Source: Hermodice carunculata
Taxonomy: Eukaryota; Annelida; Polychaeta; Eunicida; Amphinomidae
Length of the DNA stretch: 64,000 nt
NCBI GenBank assembly: GCA_964020975.1
Contig: OZ026623.1
Location: 74,740,785-74,804,784, forward strand
Direction: 5' to 3'
The notes below the pieces were generated by a model. The model did not search any database. It was not told the DNA's origin and saw only the letters and a program-made list of their open reading frames with translations. The position numbers and the translations under genes are program-made. Positions 37,638 to 49,765 of the stretch are shown here, in pieces (the first letter of the stretch is position 1; each line of letters starts with the position of its first letter).

Positions 37638-38294
37638 GTAAGTATTTAAATGAAAGCACATAGAGGGTCGGATATGTACCAGACTCCTCCATTCTCCAAA
37701 ATAAAGACACTCCTATAACTTTAGTTGCATACATTTCTCCATCAATTAGAACGACAGGTTTAATAACGTATTACGATTGCATGGCATGGGAATGTAATGC
37801 CTGTACTTTTAAATATTCTTCAAACAAACAGACAAACAAAGGAATGATTGAGACCTTCTTTATATGTGGAAAATACAAATACTCGTGAGTATTTACTATG
37901 TATTGCACCTGGTGTCGACAATCGATAACAAACTGGTTACCATCTAATATCTGAGAAACACAAAATTGTATATAGGATGTGATTGAAATAATTAATTCAA
38001 TTCTGTATGTGAAGACACTGCTGTTGTGCAATTTAAAGTGATGAAAACAGTGTCATAGAGCTTTGTTTACAAGTTTATAAAATGAATACTTCTTTACACA
38101 GAAGATCCCAACATTGTACGAAATTAAGGTTGCAATTATCAATATCATGCAAGCAAACGCAGTTACTGTAGTCAAGATTTTGAAACTGGTTAGGCAACTG
38201 CTTTAAAATCCAAATTGAATACTCATGAGTACCTGTTGACATTACTTTGTGTAACTGTTCCAGCTATATGTTACTATATTTTTTTATTAATGGC

Positions 38295-38353
38295 GTATGT
38301 ATGTATGTATGTATGTATGTATGTATGTATGTATGTATGTATGTATGTATGTA
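38295..38353. repeat. (GTAT)n microsatellite
   Basis: About 14 tetranucleotide units, nearly perfect. Confidence 0.95.
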
Positions 38354-39659
38354 GCATGTATATATGTATACAGTTTCAAGTTGAAATCATTCGTTAAGGC
38401 AATTGTACTTCTGGTTGGTTGTACTTAATGACCATGGGACATGCAGGTGTTTAAACACAAGTGAAGCCCCCCCCCCCCCCCCAATTTCATTAAGCTATGA
38501 TTTGATGTGGCGCAGCCAATCAAGCCCTCGGTGATAAATGTTTGGAAACGTTGCATTTAAGGCTCTCACATTTGGTAAAAACCACTTCGTCTGAAGTGTT
38601 ACAGATTGTAATTCAAAGAACAGAACACGAATATAAACCACTCTTGACCTTTTCAGTTTGACATATGCCTCGAGTCATCATTGTATTAAATTCCTGTTTC
38701 TTTGCATTATGCATTACGAAATCGAGTTTAAGTTGTTATATTTTTACAGAAATGATGTGTCGGATGTACTTTAGGTACCTTTAAGATTGTATATTTGCAA
38801 CGTTCATCACTGTGGAGCTTTTTGTGGCCACTCGATCTGAAATTGGTTTCACTGTCAAAACAATTGTCGCACATTTTGTCCCTTTGGAAACGGAAGGTGC
38901 TAACTGAATAATTGCACGTGGCAGAAATAAAAAAAAAAAAAAAAATTCGTCCCTTCCTTAATAGATAATATTTTCTCAAATGTTCCGTTGGTTTTGAAAC
39001 AACGTTGGCCACATGTCGTTTACAATTATCTATTATTTTAAAAATAAATAAGTTTCCTTTGTCGTTCATAATTACCAGTGGTGCAGTGATTTTGCAAATG
39101 GCCTCTGTTTCTGCACGTGAATTTCTTTCTTGGTGGGGGGGGGGGAGCTTGTACAAAATTGTAAACACAGTCATGCAATTGTGAACACAGTCCTGCATTT
39201 TGATGCCAGTTTAAGTACATTTCGGTGCAGAAACTGTTTTATTCTGCACAGCATAGTCAATAATAGTTTGCATTGGGGTGCTACAAAAAGCTAGAGAATC
39301 TGATTTTATCATAACTGGTTCACCATCACACTGCAATTCTTGTGTAGACATAGTATATGTGGAAATATGCATGTCACTTACTGCAGTTACAGACACAGAT
39401 GGACTAACATTATAAGTATGTGTAACCATACATGCAGGGAAAGAATAAACATCTTCATTCACCTGGCCAATTGAAGATAAACATTCCAAAACATGAACAA
39501 TTATTGCAGGTGTGGAATGGGACACTGACACGACGCAGACCCTGGTGTAAGCACAGGAACTTGTGATGGTAAAGACACTGATGAAGCTACTAACACTGGT
39601 GTAGCTACAGACACCGGTTGCAGGTAGAGACAATGATGTACATGCAGACACTTGTGTTT

Positions 39660-40125
39660 GTATAGATACATGTTATGGAACTGACACTGATGCAGCTACA
39701 AACACTGGTGTGGGTACAGACACTGGTTCAGGTACAGACACTGGTGCAGTCACAGACACTGGTGCAGGTACAGACACTTTCAGTGGCTAAAACAGTGATG
39801 TAGGTCAAGATACTAGTGCAACTAGACGCTGGTGTAGGTACAGAAACTTTCAGTGGTTAAAACAGTGATGTAGGTCCAGATACTAGTGCAGCTAGACACT
39901 GGTGTAGGTACAGAAACTTTCAGTGGTTAAAACAGTGATGTAGGTCCAGATACTAGTGCAGCTAGACACTGGTGTAGGTACAGACATGGTTCAAGTACAG
40001 ATTCAGGTGTAGGTACAGATAGGGGTGCTGGTACAGACACTGGTACAGCTACAGACACTGTTTTAGGTAAAGACACAGGTGCAGGTGCAGACACTGATGC
40101 AGCAACAGAGACTGGTGCAGGAAGA
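39660..40125. repeat. Minisatellite with an 18-bp unit and a 70-bp higher-order repeat
   Basis: Units of the type ACAGACACTGGTGCAGGT recur from about 39670 to 40125. Within them a 70-base block (CAGAAACTTTCAGTGG... to ...GGTGTAGGTA) is present at 39771, 39841 and 39911 with few differences. The minus-strand frames give Pro-Val-Ser-rich ORFs, which I take as a by-product, although a translated repeat cannot be excluded. Confidence 0.85.
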
Positions 40126-40830
40126 TGTTTCATGACACATGCTGGTGGTATGCCTCTTTGTTTTATTGGCTGAAAAATTACCATCACATTTTGTTTTCAC
40201 TCTGTGTAGTTCATAAAAAGTGCATGCAGTTACAGTTGACATTGGCCAGATAATGCTTAAGTGTAAACGTAATGCTGTTCCACTGTAGTGTAACAGCATT
40301 GCATGTACACATTAGCATTGTTTAGGTGGTGTCACCTAATTACCATATGCTTTAAATAAAACAATGTGTTTCTTTTCTTTTTCGCCTACAAAATTACGGC
40401 ATTACGCAATTAAGGTTTTCCCAGGAAAAATTATAATGTAAGGGCCTACGTATTTTTGCAAGTTCAAAGGCTGATCTGTATTTATCTTACTTAAAGAGTA
40501 AATCTGGGCATAAAAGTATTGTATTTTTCTGCACAATTGTAAAAATTACAGCAAGCCTAGTCATGTGCTGAAAGTAAAGTCTTGGTCAACAGCTTGCCCT
40601 GGGGTACTTGGGGCGCATTCCGTGCAAAGTGCCCTGGGGCAAGCTGTTTACTCAGTCTCAATAGTGGCACTCTTAACATCAGTTGTTCTCCACCATCTAC
40701 CACAGCCAGTCCAGCTAAATTTGAACGTTTACTATTGTTATTCAATGTGAAGGTTTTGATTATTAATTATATCACCTTTTGGAATAAAGTACATGGATAC
40801 AATTTACTATATATGTCTGTATTTCATGTT

Positions 40831-40924
40831 CGGAACGAGCGGGACTCGAACCTGCAACCTTTGGCACCAGTCGCCTAGCTGAAATGGGAAACGCACATAT
40901 ACACTCGACCAAATCCCCATCCCT
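40831..40924 (-). repeat. tRNA-derived SINE head or tRNA-like relic
   Basis: On the minus strand GGTTCGAGTCC (40852-40842) is a perfect B box, flanked by GCAGGTTCGAGTCCCGC-type arm pairing. About 50 bases upstream TGGTCGAGTG (40911-40902) resembles an A box. The spacing is longer than in a normal tRNA and I cannot fold a proper anticodon arm. A retrotransposed tRNA-like SINE head therefore fits better than a functional tRNA. Confidence 0.5.
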
Positions 40925-41699
40925 AAAAAAGAATGGTTCAATGGAGGTAGTTATGTGCGAGTGTTGGGTTTGGAATTTATGAATATGGCGAGTGTGTGAC
41001 TGAGTGAGATATTTCAATAATTACAAACAACATATCATACATGTATGTATGAGGACTAAATACATGTCACGTATTTACCTTATCATTGTATATGTCATGC
41101 ACTTAATCCTCATAAATGTATACTAATAATCGCCAATAATACTTGTACCCTATCATTACTTGCTTGTGGGGGTGGGGGGGGGGGCGTGTCCCTGAAGCAA
41201 AGACCAACCACATTATTATTACCAGGGATCATATCAACTATGGTTGGTCCTGGGTCCATGGTTTATGGAAATGGAAGAAAACCCATCATTTTTACTCCTA
41301 TAATAGCTCAGAACCTACCCAAAATCTGAATGATTTACAACAGGCCCTCATTTTTGTAAAGTGAGATGAAAGGCCACAAAATGGACCAACATTCCAAATA
41401 TGTTATGTGACTTCTTGTTCTTAGGCGTAGTCATCACGATATATTTTTCTTATAGTGGTAGGTCAACTTTGATGGAACTTAATTGACTATGATAATAAAA
41501 CCTTTGTTTCTGCTGATAGATAACCTGACTGACCCTCTCTAAAATCCTCAGCTATATCTTTTTTTTCTTAATTTACAATTTTGTTTTTTGTTTGTGTTGT
41601 TTACGTGGTCAACATCTATCAGGAGACAGATAACGTTGTAAATGGATTTGGAAGGCTTCTTTTATGCCTCATATTGTGCCATGCAGTAAAAAGTACCGA

Positions 41700-41885
41700 A
41701 AAACAGGACCCATATTCATAAATTCCAAACCCAACAATGGCAGCAAAGAGATTCCAGAGTTACCAAAGCATCAACATTCATCTTCCAATTCCAATGTGCA
41801 GAAACAAATTTCACTCCTGACTTGAGACAGGCAGTCACCCATAAAAGGCATCTGGTGGTTTTAAACCGGTCCTCTCAACTCTTGA
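41700..41885 (-). repeat. Dispersed repeat family R, copy 3 (minus)
   Basis: The reverse complement reads GACTGCCTGTCTCAAGTCAGG, GATGAATGTTGATGCTTTGG, CTCTTTGCTGCCATTGTTGG and GGAATTTATGAATATGGG, matching copies at 59670 and 28650. The conserved left edge suggests a defined short element rather than chance similarity. Confidence 0.7.
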
Positions 41886-42041
41886 AATACTTTTCATTAA
41901 CTATAGACTATACTATTCCCAAAACGTATAAGCCTGACAGCCCAAAATCCAAATTCTATTACTTGTGCCAAAAATAAAAAAGAGACACTTGGTAGACCTA
42001 TCACCTTTTAGTTCTCCTGACTTGTTAGCCAGCTGAGTTAA

Positions 42042-42042
<1 letters not shown>

Positions 42043-42083
<41 letters not shown>
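42043..42083. repeat. Poly-A tract, 41 bases
   Basis: An uninterrupted A run with no coding context. It could be the tail of a retroposed sequence, but no target duplication was identified. Confidence 0.9.
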
Positions 42084-42085
<2 letters not shown>

Positions 42086-43227
42086 GGATAGTAGGCCTAC
42101 ATCGGTTTCCCGATATTCATGAATCTGGAACATTATAAGCATACTCTACCTCCATTTTCAAATGTTGAAATTAGAATATAATTTATGTACATGTGTACAG
42201 CTAATACTGATTGAATTCTGCAACTGCAGTCTATAGAATTGAATAAAATGAAATGAATTGACCTACTGACTTTAAAAATGTTCAGCATGTTAGCAGAAAC
42301 AAATGTATTGTTTCATTTTGTTTAATGCCATCGTTCTATAATTCTCTCTGGAGTCTGCTTATCTTGTCCAAGGGCACGTGCTCCTCTCTTTTACAAGTTA
42401 TTTGTTCAAAACTTTACTTGTCCTCCACACATTTTTGCTTGTCGCGGATAATACGACATGCATATTGTAGAGCCCTATCACAGTAACATCAGCAATGCCC
42501 ATCCTAGGAGCTCAGTCATGCCAGTTTACCAACTAGTTGACTGAGCTAAACTATGTGTGCGGGTGCTCATATTTTATGGAAACTGCATCATAATGCTCCC
42601 TCCCTAGTACCTAAGTAAAGGCCAGTACTATGGGTTTACTTGGGACAGTGTCATGTATTGTTTTCAATACCCATGCTCAGCTGCATGGTTAAAACGTTGC
42701 CATAGCAAAGCTAAGTGGTGAATATCTTTATTTCTGCTTACCAAATGTTGGACATGATAAGGAGAACTGCATCAACAATATCCAAGGACCAGCTGCCAGG
42801 TCTACTTGGTTGTTGTATCACATTCTTATGAGGAAAGAAAGAAACATAATGCTTACTGTACTGTAACAAATGTGCCCACAATTTTTTCTGAGTCACTGAC
42901 CGGCGTCCTCAACAGCAATGATATAGCACTAAAAATACAATCACCGTCTTTCTTGATCTTATTCTTCTACATTGTGAACCTTCAGAAATCTGTCTACGGC
43001 AACAATTTCCTTTAATTTTGCCTCACTCATTTTTTCATACTGAAGCATCTTATAGGATAGTTTGTAATGCTCTGCAGTGTGTTCTGGGACTGTGGAGGTT
43101 CAAAACATGTAGGCCCATGTTTCGTATTTTTCGTTTGAATTTTTCCTTTTGTTGCACTTTTTGTTTTTGCATTCCTTTGGTCAAGTTTGCCCAGATTGTA
43201 ATTGTTACCTCGCTTTTTCACTGCTTC

Positions 43228-43325
43228 TGTTGTTTGTTTGTTTGTTTGTTTGTTTTTTTTTTGTTTGGGTTTTTTTCTTGTTTTTTTGTTTGTTGTTTGT
43301 TTTGTTTTCGTTTTTGTTGTTGTCC
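43228..43325. repeat. T-rich (GTTT)n low-complexity tract
   Basis: GTTT units followed by T-rich sequence. Phe/Val/Cys-rich and Lys/Thr-rich ORFs on the two strands are composition artefacts. Confidence 0.85.
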
Positions 43326-46300
43326 AGCTCTTTCTCTGCACCTTTCCTTTTGTCACACTTTTTCTCAGTTTTGATCGCTTTCTTTGTCCTCCGCACCTCT
43401 AGAAGTTAAACAGTCTGACATGGTTCACCATACCTCAATACAAAAATAATCACATTGAGTTTAATCGCACTGGTACCTTTATAAAAACAAAGGAAAACTA
43501 TGAAAGTGGCAGTATTCACTTAATTTTATGTCATAGGCCTATGAGAATATTATGATCCATTATATCTATCTCGATCTGTATCTATCTTGGTATATGCAGC
43601 AATATGTTTAAAGCCACAGACATAACAGGACAGTTACTAATGTACCAGTTAAACCACAAAAGTAGCACGTTGAGTGATCATGAATGTATTGTCCACCCAC
43701 CACTAGTAGACCCCTCCATAAACGAGCTCGGTTTTACTTTAATTTCGACCTCCTACAACAAGACTTTTGAGAATAATTATAATTGGAAATAACAAAGAGA
43801 GGAAAATTTTAAATATGAAATTCGGAAGAAATTGCATTCTGTCAAATTGGTAATTTATTTAGGCCTAAGACTGTGGCAATATCGACTGACTTTATTTGAC
43901 TCTTTTTTAAGTTGATTTTCTTTTCTGTATTCACCGAGTTGAGAATGTCTCTCATGTGCATGCACAAAGACTGTGCCTTGGATGACGTGCAGAAGAATTC
44001 CATGAGTCTGGATTTTTGGCATGAAGTAAATGCTGCAGGCTATCGTACAATCATATTCATAGAATCAGGGATTCAGGCATACACGTCCATTATGACGCAC
44101 AGAACCATGCTGGTACCCAGAAAATTTACAAGGAGGACAAAAAACAACTTTTTTGTAGACATGACGTGAAATTGTCACCTTATGATGCAAAGAAGCATGC
44201 TGATAGTCACCCCAAACTGAAAAATTTAGCCTACCACTCAATCACAATGCCAGAGATGCAGATGTTACCACGCATGGAATTTTCCCTGTCACCTTAGTTG
44301 CAAGATTGGCAATTATGCTGAGAATGGATTCAGCATAGGTCATAGCAGTGCACAGGATTTCAAATCGGCTTGTGCATTCACAAGATAACTCATTAGGCCT
44401 AGTGCTTAAAATGGGCCTATTATCTTCACTAGACACAATGCAGCGCTGGATTAGACGCACGCTGTAGTGTTGGAAGACAATAACCATGGCATTTTGCTTG
44501 GTTGCTTGAATGAAAACAAGTATAATAGACCACTTATTCACTCATCACGAAATTAAAGCCTTTTACTTACATGATGAAATATGTGAGACCTCTTTGTATT
44601 AAATAGGAAACAGCGAAACGACCAAAAGCCAGCACATTCCGTTGGTTTAATGGGTATATTGTTGGTTAACTCCTGTTACCAAATGTCCTTGGACATTCAT
44701 GTCAATTTGATGGAATCCCAAGGTGATAAAATATATTTAAGCTCCATTTGTTTTCCTGTTTGAATACAAAGTTCTTGTTAAATGAAAGGTGATACATGAG
44801 GTTAGCACCTTCTGTTTCTCAGTTGGGCAATTAACAAGTAAAAGCACAAGGTGATAAAGCAAATTGTCTCCCTCTGATTTGTAAAGTGTAATCTGTTCCC
44901 ATAGCATTATGTAAGTCTTATAAAGTGCTAAGTCACTTTAACCCTTGTAATATAAAAAAAATGGCAAGAGCTGTCTCTATAATTAGTATCGAAAGGTGAT
45001 GAATTGTCTAAGCCCCTTACAGTTTTTCCTAAATATGTAACTTCTTGTGGAATTAGAAGTGGGTAAAATTAAATCCACAAACACATGAAATTTGCTTACT
45101 TAAAACCCGTGTTTTACAGTTTAGGCAAAAATTTTCAACTACAGATTTTTAAGCATGTTTGCAAAGTTCTTAATTATACGATTATACAAAAGTCTCATTT
45201 TTTTATTTATTGTCAGGTAGCACCTTCTGATTCTAGAGGGACTTTCCATTGAAATCTTTTTGAGGGGCCCTCACTATGCTGTCCAAATATTTGTTTATTT
45301 ACTTGAAACATGCATATTCACCATTTGTAGTTCAATGTGTGTGTCTTGTAATTTTGGGGGTTACTGACATAACAAGCCCCCTCCCCCCCCTTTTTTTTTA
45401 ATGTTTTGCATTTTCAATGCATCTTCGAGTTTATGCCTGAAAAATAATGGAAAATGGTAGCTACATATATTTTATACACATTGTATAAATTAAAACAATA
45501 GTACAGCATTTACTGAGTCCATTATCGACTCCTTTTTTTGTAGATTGTTAACATGAGATTTCTGTCAACATATACAACGTATCCATTTTAGGTGTCGAAG
45601 AGAAATAATTATGCTGAGCATAGAGTTTTGTTTCATTTGCTAAGAAACATTATATCGCCTTACAGTAATGCAATATGTAGGGCGCTAATTCCGCATCCTT
45701 GATATGGGCACCCAATCTCGTCATCTGACGATTGAACTTAATCCGAGTTATTTCTGTGATATGATATTGATTTAGTAAACAGTGTCCCATTACTTCTGTT
45801 CCACGCGATGTCCAACAATAACGACAGAAAAGACGGTTTATCTGGAAACGAAATGACTTTCCCCCAGAACTATAGGCATTTTGGGACTTGAAAAAAACTT
45901 CATGAACTAGGCCAAACGATTTACAATACTTTAACAAAATTTTGGAATTCAGACAGGCACAACTTTTGTTGTACTTAGCGAGTCAGGTGTGTGGTTGTTT
46001 TCCAGCACAAGTAATGGGAGTGGCTTGACGGATCACCAGTGACATATTCAGAGTGGGCACCAACACAAATTAATCTTGACGACCCCAAAATGCGTGTTGC
46101 CAGTACCAGACAGACAGATGCATTGAAAATATTTTCAAATACATTACCTCACAACAAATATAGTCGTCTATGTGCAGCCATAATATTTATTGCCAAAATA
46201 CAGAGTTCAAACTGGGTAGGCATAAACTGTACCAACGTATATATTATCTCAAATATCATTTGTCAAAAGATGGCAAATCCCAAGACCAGTAAAAGGGGTT

Positions 46301-46879
46301 TTGTGCGTATTCTTTCAGTATGTCCTAAGTTTTGGACCTCTATAAATGAAAAATGTTTCATTATGAAAGAGACAATATATGTCTTGCCGATTTCAAAAAC
46401 AGGAGTGAATTTTCAAGACTCCTGCACTACAGCTGCGAAAATCCCATTGAAATTAATCACGTTTGTAAATATGATATGTAAAAATTGGATTTCAACTAAA
46501 CCAATGATGCTTCCATACACGATGGAAGTTGGTACGGCTGAAGAACAAAATATACCGAAAATAAGACACCTCATAACGTATCGTGATAATGTTGCCCAAT
46601 TTGAACGAAATGGATATATTCCTTTTCTACGGCTGATCAAAGAGTGGCAGTGGTTTTCACAAACATATTATACCTTGGTTTCTGTAGAGACTAATGGTAC
46701 AGTTTTGTTTGCTATGATTAATCCCTTTTTGTTTATTCAAAGTACACTTGACCACCAAAGCTTTCTTGTTATTTATCCCCATGTTTTGTTGCCAATCGGT
46801 ATTGAGTTTCATTGGGCGATGACGTGGCCTCATCCTGTAACTGACATCATGTGTCAGTTACCGAAAGAAAATATGCAGT

Positions 46880-47670
46880 TATCCTGTAGCATGTCACAGT
46901 TCCATTGTGGAAGTACAGAATGCATATGGGACCACCACCAATGTGATGGAATAATTGATTGTCAAGATGGATCAGATGAACTCAATTGTTACACTATTTG
47001 CACTTATCGCCATCGTATTAACACAGATGTTTCAAACTGCTTCAGTAATTGCCACAGTATCAATTGTGTGTGTAGTCCAATGTATTTTCAGTGCGGGTGT
47101 GGGGCATGCGTTCCATTTTCAAAAGTATGTAATGGTCTAAACGATTGTCAGGACCAAAGTGATGAAACTTTCTATTGTTCAACTGTTAGCCAGGTTCCTG
47201 GATGTAAGTTGCCGCGTTCGTCAAATAAGATCCAAATATTAAGAATTGACACAGCCAACGCGAATGAGTACTCAATGGGGCTGATTTTACCTTCTGGATG
47301 CAAAAGGAAGCACTGGTTGCCTTGTAATAGTGAAGTCAATTCACCATGTTATTTTAGGGGTCATCTTTGCATATATGATCGAAATTTGTCAGGTTCACTT
47401 TTGTACTGTGCCAATGGTCAACATCTCGTACACTGAGAGGACATAGAGTGCTCGGGAATGTTTAAGTGTCCGGCATCATATTGTATCCCAGTGCGGTTAA
47501 TATGCAATGGCGTTTGTGATTGTGCACAGTGTATGGAAGAAAGCACTTGCTCCAAATTAACGTGTCAGTATTACTTTAAATGCAAAAGCAAGAACACGTG
47601 TATGCATCCAACTGAGGTTTGTGATGGGATAATACACTGCATTGATACACAGGATGATGAGCAATTATGT
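46880..47670 (+). other. Four LDL-receptor class A modules
   Basis: Module 1 reads FHCGSTECIWDHHQCDGIID and CQDGSDELNC. Module 2 has YFQCGCGACVPFSKVCNGLN and CQDQSDETFYC. Module 3 has MFKCPASYCIPVRLICNGVC but an acid-poor end (CAQCMEESTC). Module 4 has CMHPTEVCDGIIHCIDTQDD. Each normally holds one calcium ion in a small extracellular ligand-binding fold. In relaxin receptors such a module is needed for activation. The in-frame TGA lies just before module 3. Confidence 0.85.
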
Positions 47671-48378
47671 GATTTGATTCAGTGTCCACAACAATGTAAT
47701 TGCAAAGGATATGCAATTCACTGTATCGGACAGAAGTTAGAAGGACTGCCAGTCCTGTCAGAGTATCTTAGATATATGGTGGTCAGCTGCAACATTCTGC
47801 AATTATATGCCGCTCGCTTAGTTAAGACAAATCTATACTTTTTGTTTTACCTCGACTTATCTCACGCAGGAATACACAAGTTGCAATCTGTATTTCTGCA
47901 AAGATTTCCATCGCTATTTTATCTCCATGTAGGATATAATGATATATACACTTTGAGCAAGTCTAGTTTTAGTAGGCTGCACAACTTACACACCCTTTTG
48001 CTAACGGGAAATCCGATAATATTTATTCACGTACACGCATTCTTCCCGGCAAATACATTAACCACTCTGAGCCTGAATAAGACAAAGTTGTCACAATTTA
48101 CAGGGAATTTGTTCGGCTCTCATTCACGGATTGATTACCTTGATCTGTCAGACAGTTTTATCAATACAATTTCAGATATGACATTTTATGGTATGAATCA
48201 ACTCAAAATACTATATCTACAGAACAATCCAATACATTTCATCCATGAAAAAGCTTTTGACGCACTTACCAATTTAGTGTACCTGCATGTGAGCGACTGC
48301 AGATTGTGCTGCTTACCAACTAAACCAAAGTATTGCATGAGTGAGCACGATACGGTAGTTGCATGTTTGGGTATACTT

Positions 48379-49200
48379 CCACAACCTTGGTTGTTGTACT
48401 ATGCATGGTTTGCTACTTGTTGCTGCACTGTTACGAATATACTCGTTTTGACCTTCTTTGTGGCTTACAAAGGTACCAGCTCTCACGTTCAACAATATCT
48501 GAAGACTTACCTAGCTACTTGTGATCTCCTAATGCCAGTTTATTTGATAATTTTATTGGTTTCTGATAGGGCCTATGGCACACTATATGCAGTCTATTCT
48601 CATGATTGGCTACAAAGCGTTTGGTGCAGAGTTGCAGCTTTTGTGTCTTCATTTTCCCATATATTTTCTCAGTTTCTTACCGTTACAATAACTGCTTGCT
48701 CATATTTACAGTCCAACCATTTTCGAAGTGTGTCATAAAAGTGATTGTATTTTCTACATTTTCCATAAGTAGCGTAATTGCCTCATTCTATTGCACAGCC
48801 CCAATAGCATCAAAGGTTTGCCTATCTTTTCTATCTAACACAAACAATAGCATGCCATATTTTGCTTCTCTTTCATATCAAATATTGATTTTGCTGATAT
48901 ATATCGTTACATTAACAGGAAACATAAGCTGTTTGCTTTCAGTTTACAGTAGTCAAAAAAGAAGTGGCCGTGTCAATATGCACAAAAGGTTTATCATTAG
49001 AACAGTATTTTTGCTTTTTACTGTATCTTTCGTAAATATTCCAATAATGATAACTATCGCAAAAATACAAGCAGGACATACACTTTCGGATCGAATGTCA
49101 GCTTGGCTAGGGATAGTTATTCTTCCGTCGGGATCCCTAGGAAATTCATTGGTCCACGGTTTAATACCAATTGGCCACAAGTCTAGGATATTAAAATCAT
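48379..49200 (+). other. Seven-helix membrane domain, rhodopsin-like
   Basis: Helix 1 is WLLYYAWFATCCCTVTNILV, helix 2 YLATCDLLMPVYLIILLVSD (with the LAxxD motif), and helix 3 follows WCRVAAFVSSFSHIFSQFL, with the conserved Cys at its head. After the frameshift, helix 4 starts KVIVFSTFSISSVIASFYC, helix 5 is ILILLIYIVTLTGNISCLL, helix 6 FIIRTVFLLFTVSFVNIPIM, and helix 7 ends LPSGSLGNSLVHGLIPI, with NS where NP is usual. Topology and length agree with a leucine-rich-repeat GPCR. Confidence 0.75.
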
Positions 49201-49571
49201 TAAGCTTGCTGCCAGTCAAAAATTGATATGGCTCTGACGCTCGAACCCTCCTCCTCTAAGGAAAGCAAAGTCACTTTGGTCTACGTCCAGAGATCTTAAC
49301 ATCATATTGCGCATCTGTTTATGCAATATTGTGAAATGTCCCTAAATTTGTATGGTTATTTATTGTCTGTGGATCTGTAATTGCAATGCATTCAACCACA
49401 ACAGTTTAATGTTGTTTTATAAGCAGTCAATTTAACAAGATTGCAATGAAGTGTGGGAAAGAATGTGGTTAGGTTTAAACATATTTTATGTCATAAGAAA
49501 CATGGATTAGGAAACAAGCTGTGAAGGTTTTGTATATCCTGATCCATAGTTACATAGTATGACATAGATCA

Positions 49572-49577
49572 AATAAA
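49572..49577 (+). terminator. Candidate polyadenylation signal
   Basis: AATAAA about 350 bases past the receptor's last codon, the first canonical signal downstream. Position and strand fit, but use cannot be shown from sequence. Confidence 0.4.
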
Positions 49578-49690
49578 AAAATACTATATGTACTGTGTCC
49601 AAAATTAAACTACTCACTCTCTGTACATACATCGATGGACACATTCATATATGCATACATATTTTTTTCTTCATTGAAAAACATGCAATG

Positions 49691-49691
<1 letters not shown>

Positions 49692-49762
<71 letters not shown>
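49692..49762. repeat. (AT)n microsatellite
   Basis: About 70 bases of pure AT. Confidence 0.95.

Positions 49763-49765
<3 letters not shown>

Larger units (their letters stand above)
37638..46005. other. Repeat-rich interval, possibly a long intron
   Basis: Between the CUB-like block and the receptor body. It contains a (GTAT)n tract, a minisatellite, a tRNA-like SINE head, a copy of repeat R and a long poly-A. A possible small exon at about 43600-43790 has acceptor TATATGCAG and an open frame with HECIVHPPLVDPSINELGFT, but I see no donor. The frames at 43912-44169 and 45650-45937 (minus) are unsupported. Confidence 0.4.
46006..49226 (+). pseudogene. GRL101-like LDLa/leucine-rich-repeat seven-helix receptor
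   Basis: A large block without introns in the family of Lymnaea GRL101 and the LDLa-LRR relaxin-type receptors, which couple extracellular ligands to G proteins. It follows TGTTTTCCAG and is in frame from 46039. The order is: lectin-like stretches (WVGINCTNVYIISNIICQK, then CPKFWTSINEKCF); four LDLa modules (46880-46990, 47069-47180, 47449-47555, 47560-47670); a CPQQCNC LRR cap; about six LRRs to 48330; seven membrane helices. LDLa 1 and 2 keep the calcium-binding D..D..SDE pattern; LDLa 3 lacks it. Two defects: a TGA at 47434 in an otherwise continuous frame (H-stop-EDIECSGMFKC), and a frameshift at about 48705-48735 after helix 3, after which helices 4-7 run in another frame to 49226. AATAAA lies at 49572. 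Either a young pseudogene or sequence errors. Confidence 0.75.

Noticed and set aside
39211-40299. Ser/Val/Thr and Pro/Val/Ser ORFs on the minus strand
   Set aside because: Tandem minisatellite sequence; no start context, domain or splice structure.
40831-40924. Functional tRNA gene
   Set aside because: The B box is perfect, but A-to-B spacing is too long and no proper anticodon arm is seen.
43018-43409. Phe/Val/Cys-rich ORFs and the opposite Lys/Thr-rich ORFs
   Set aside because: They lie on a (GTTT)n/T-rich low-complexity tract.
45650-45937. 95-codon minus-strand ORF upstream of the receptor body
   Set aside because: I tested it as a gene and as a shadow of a missing lectin-like exon. 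Neither reading shows motifs.
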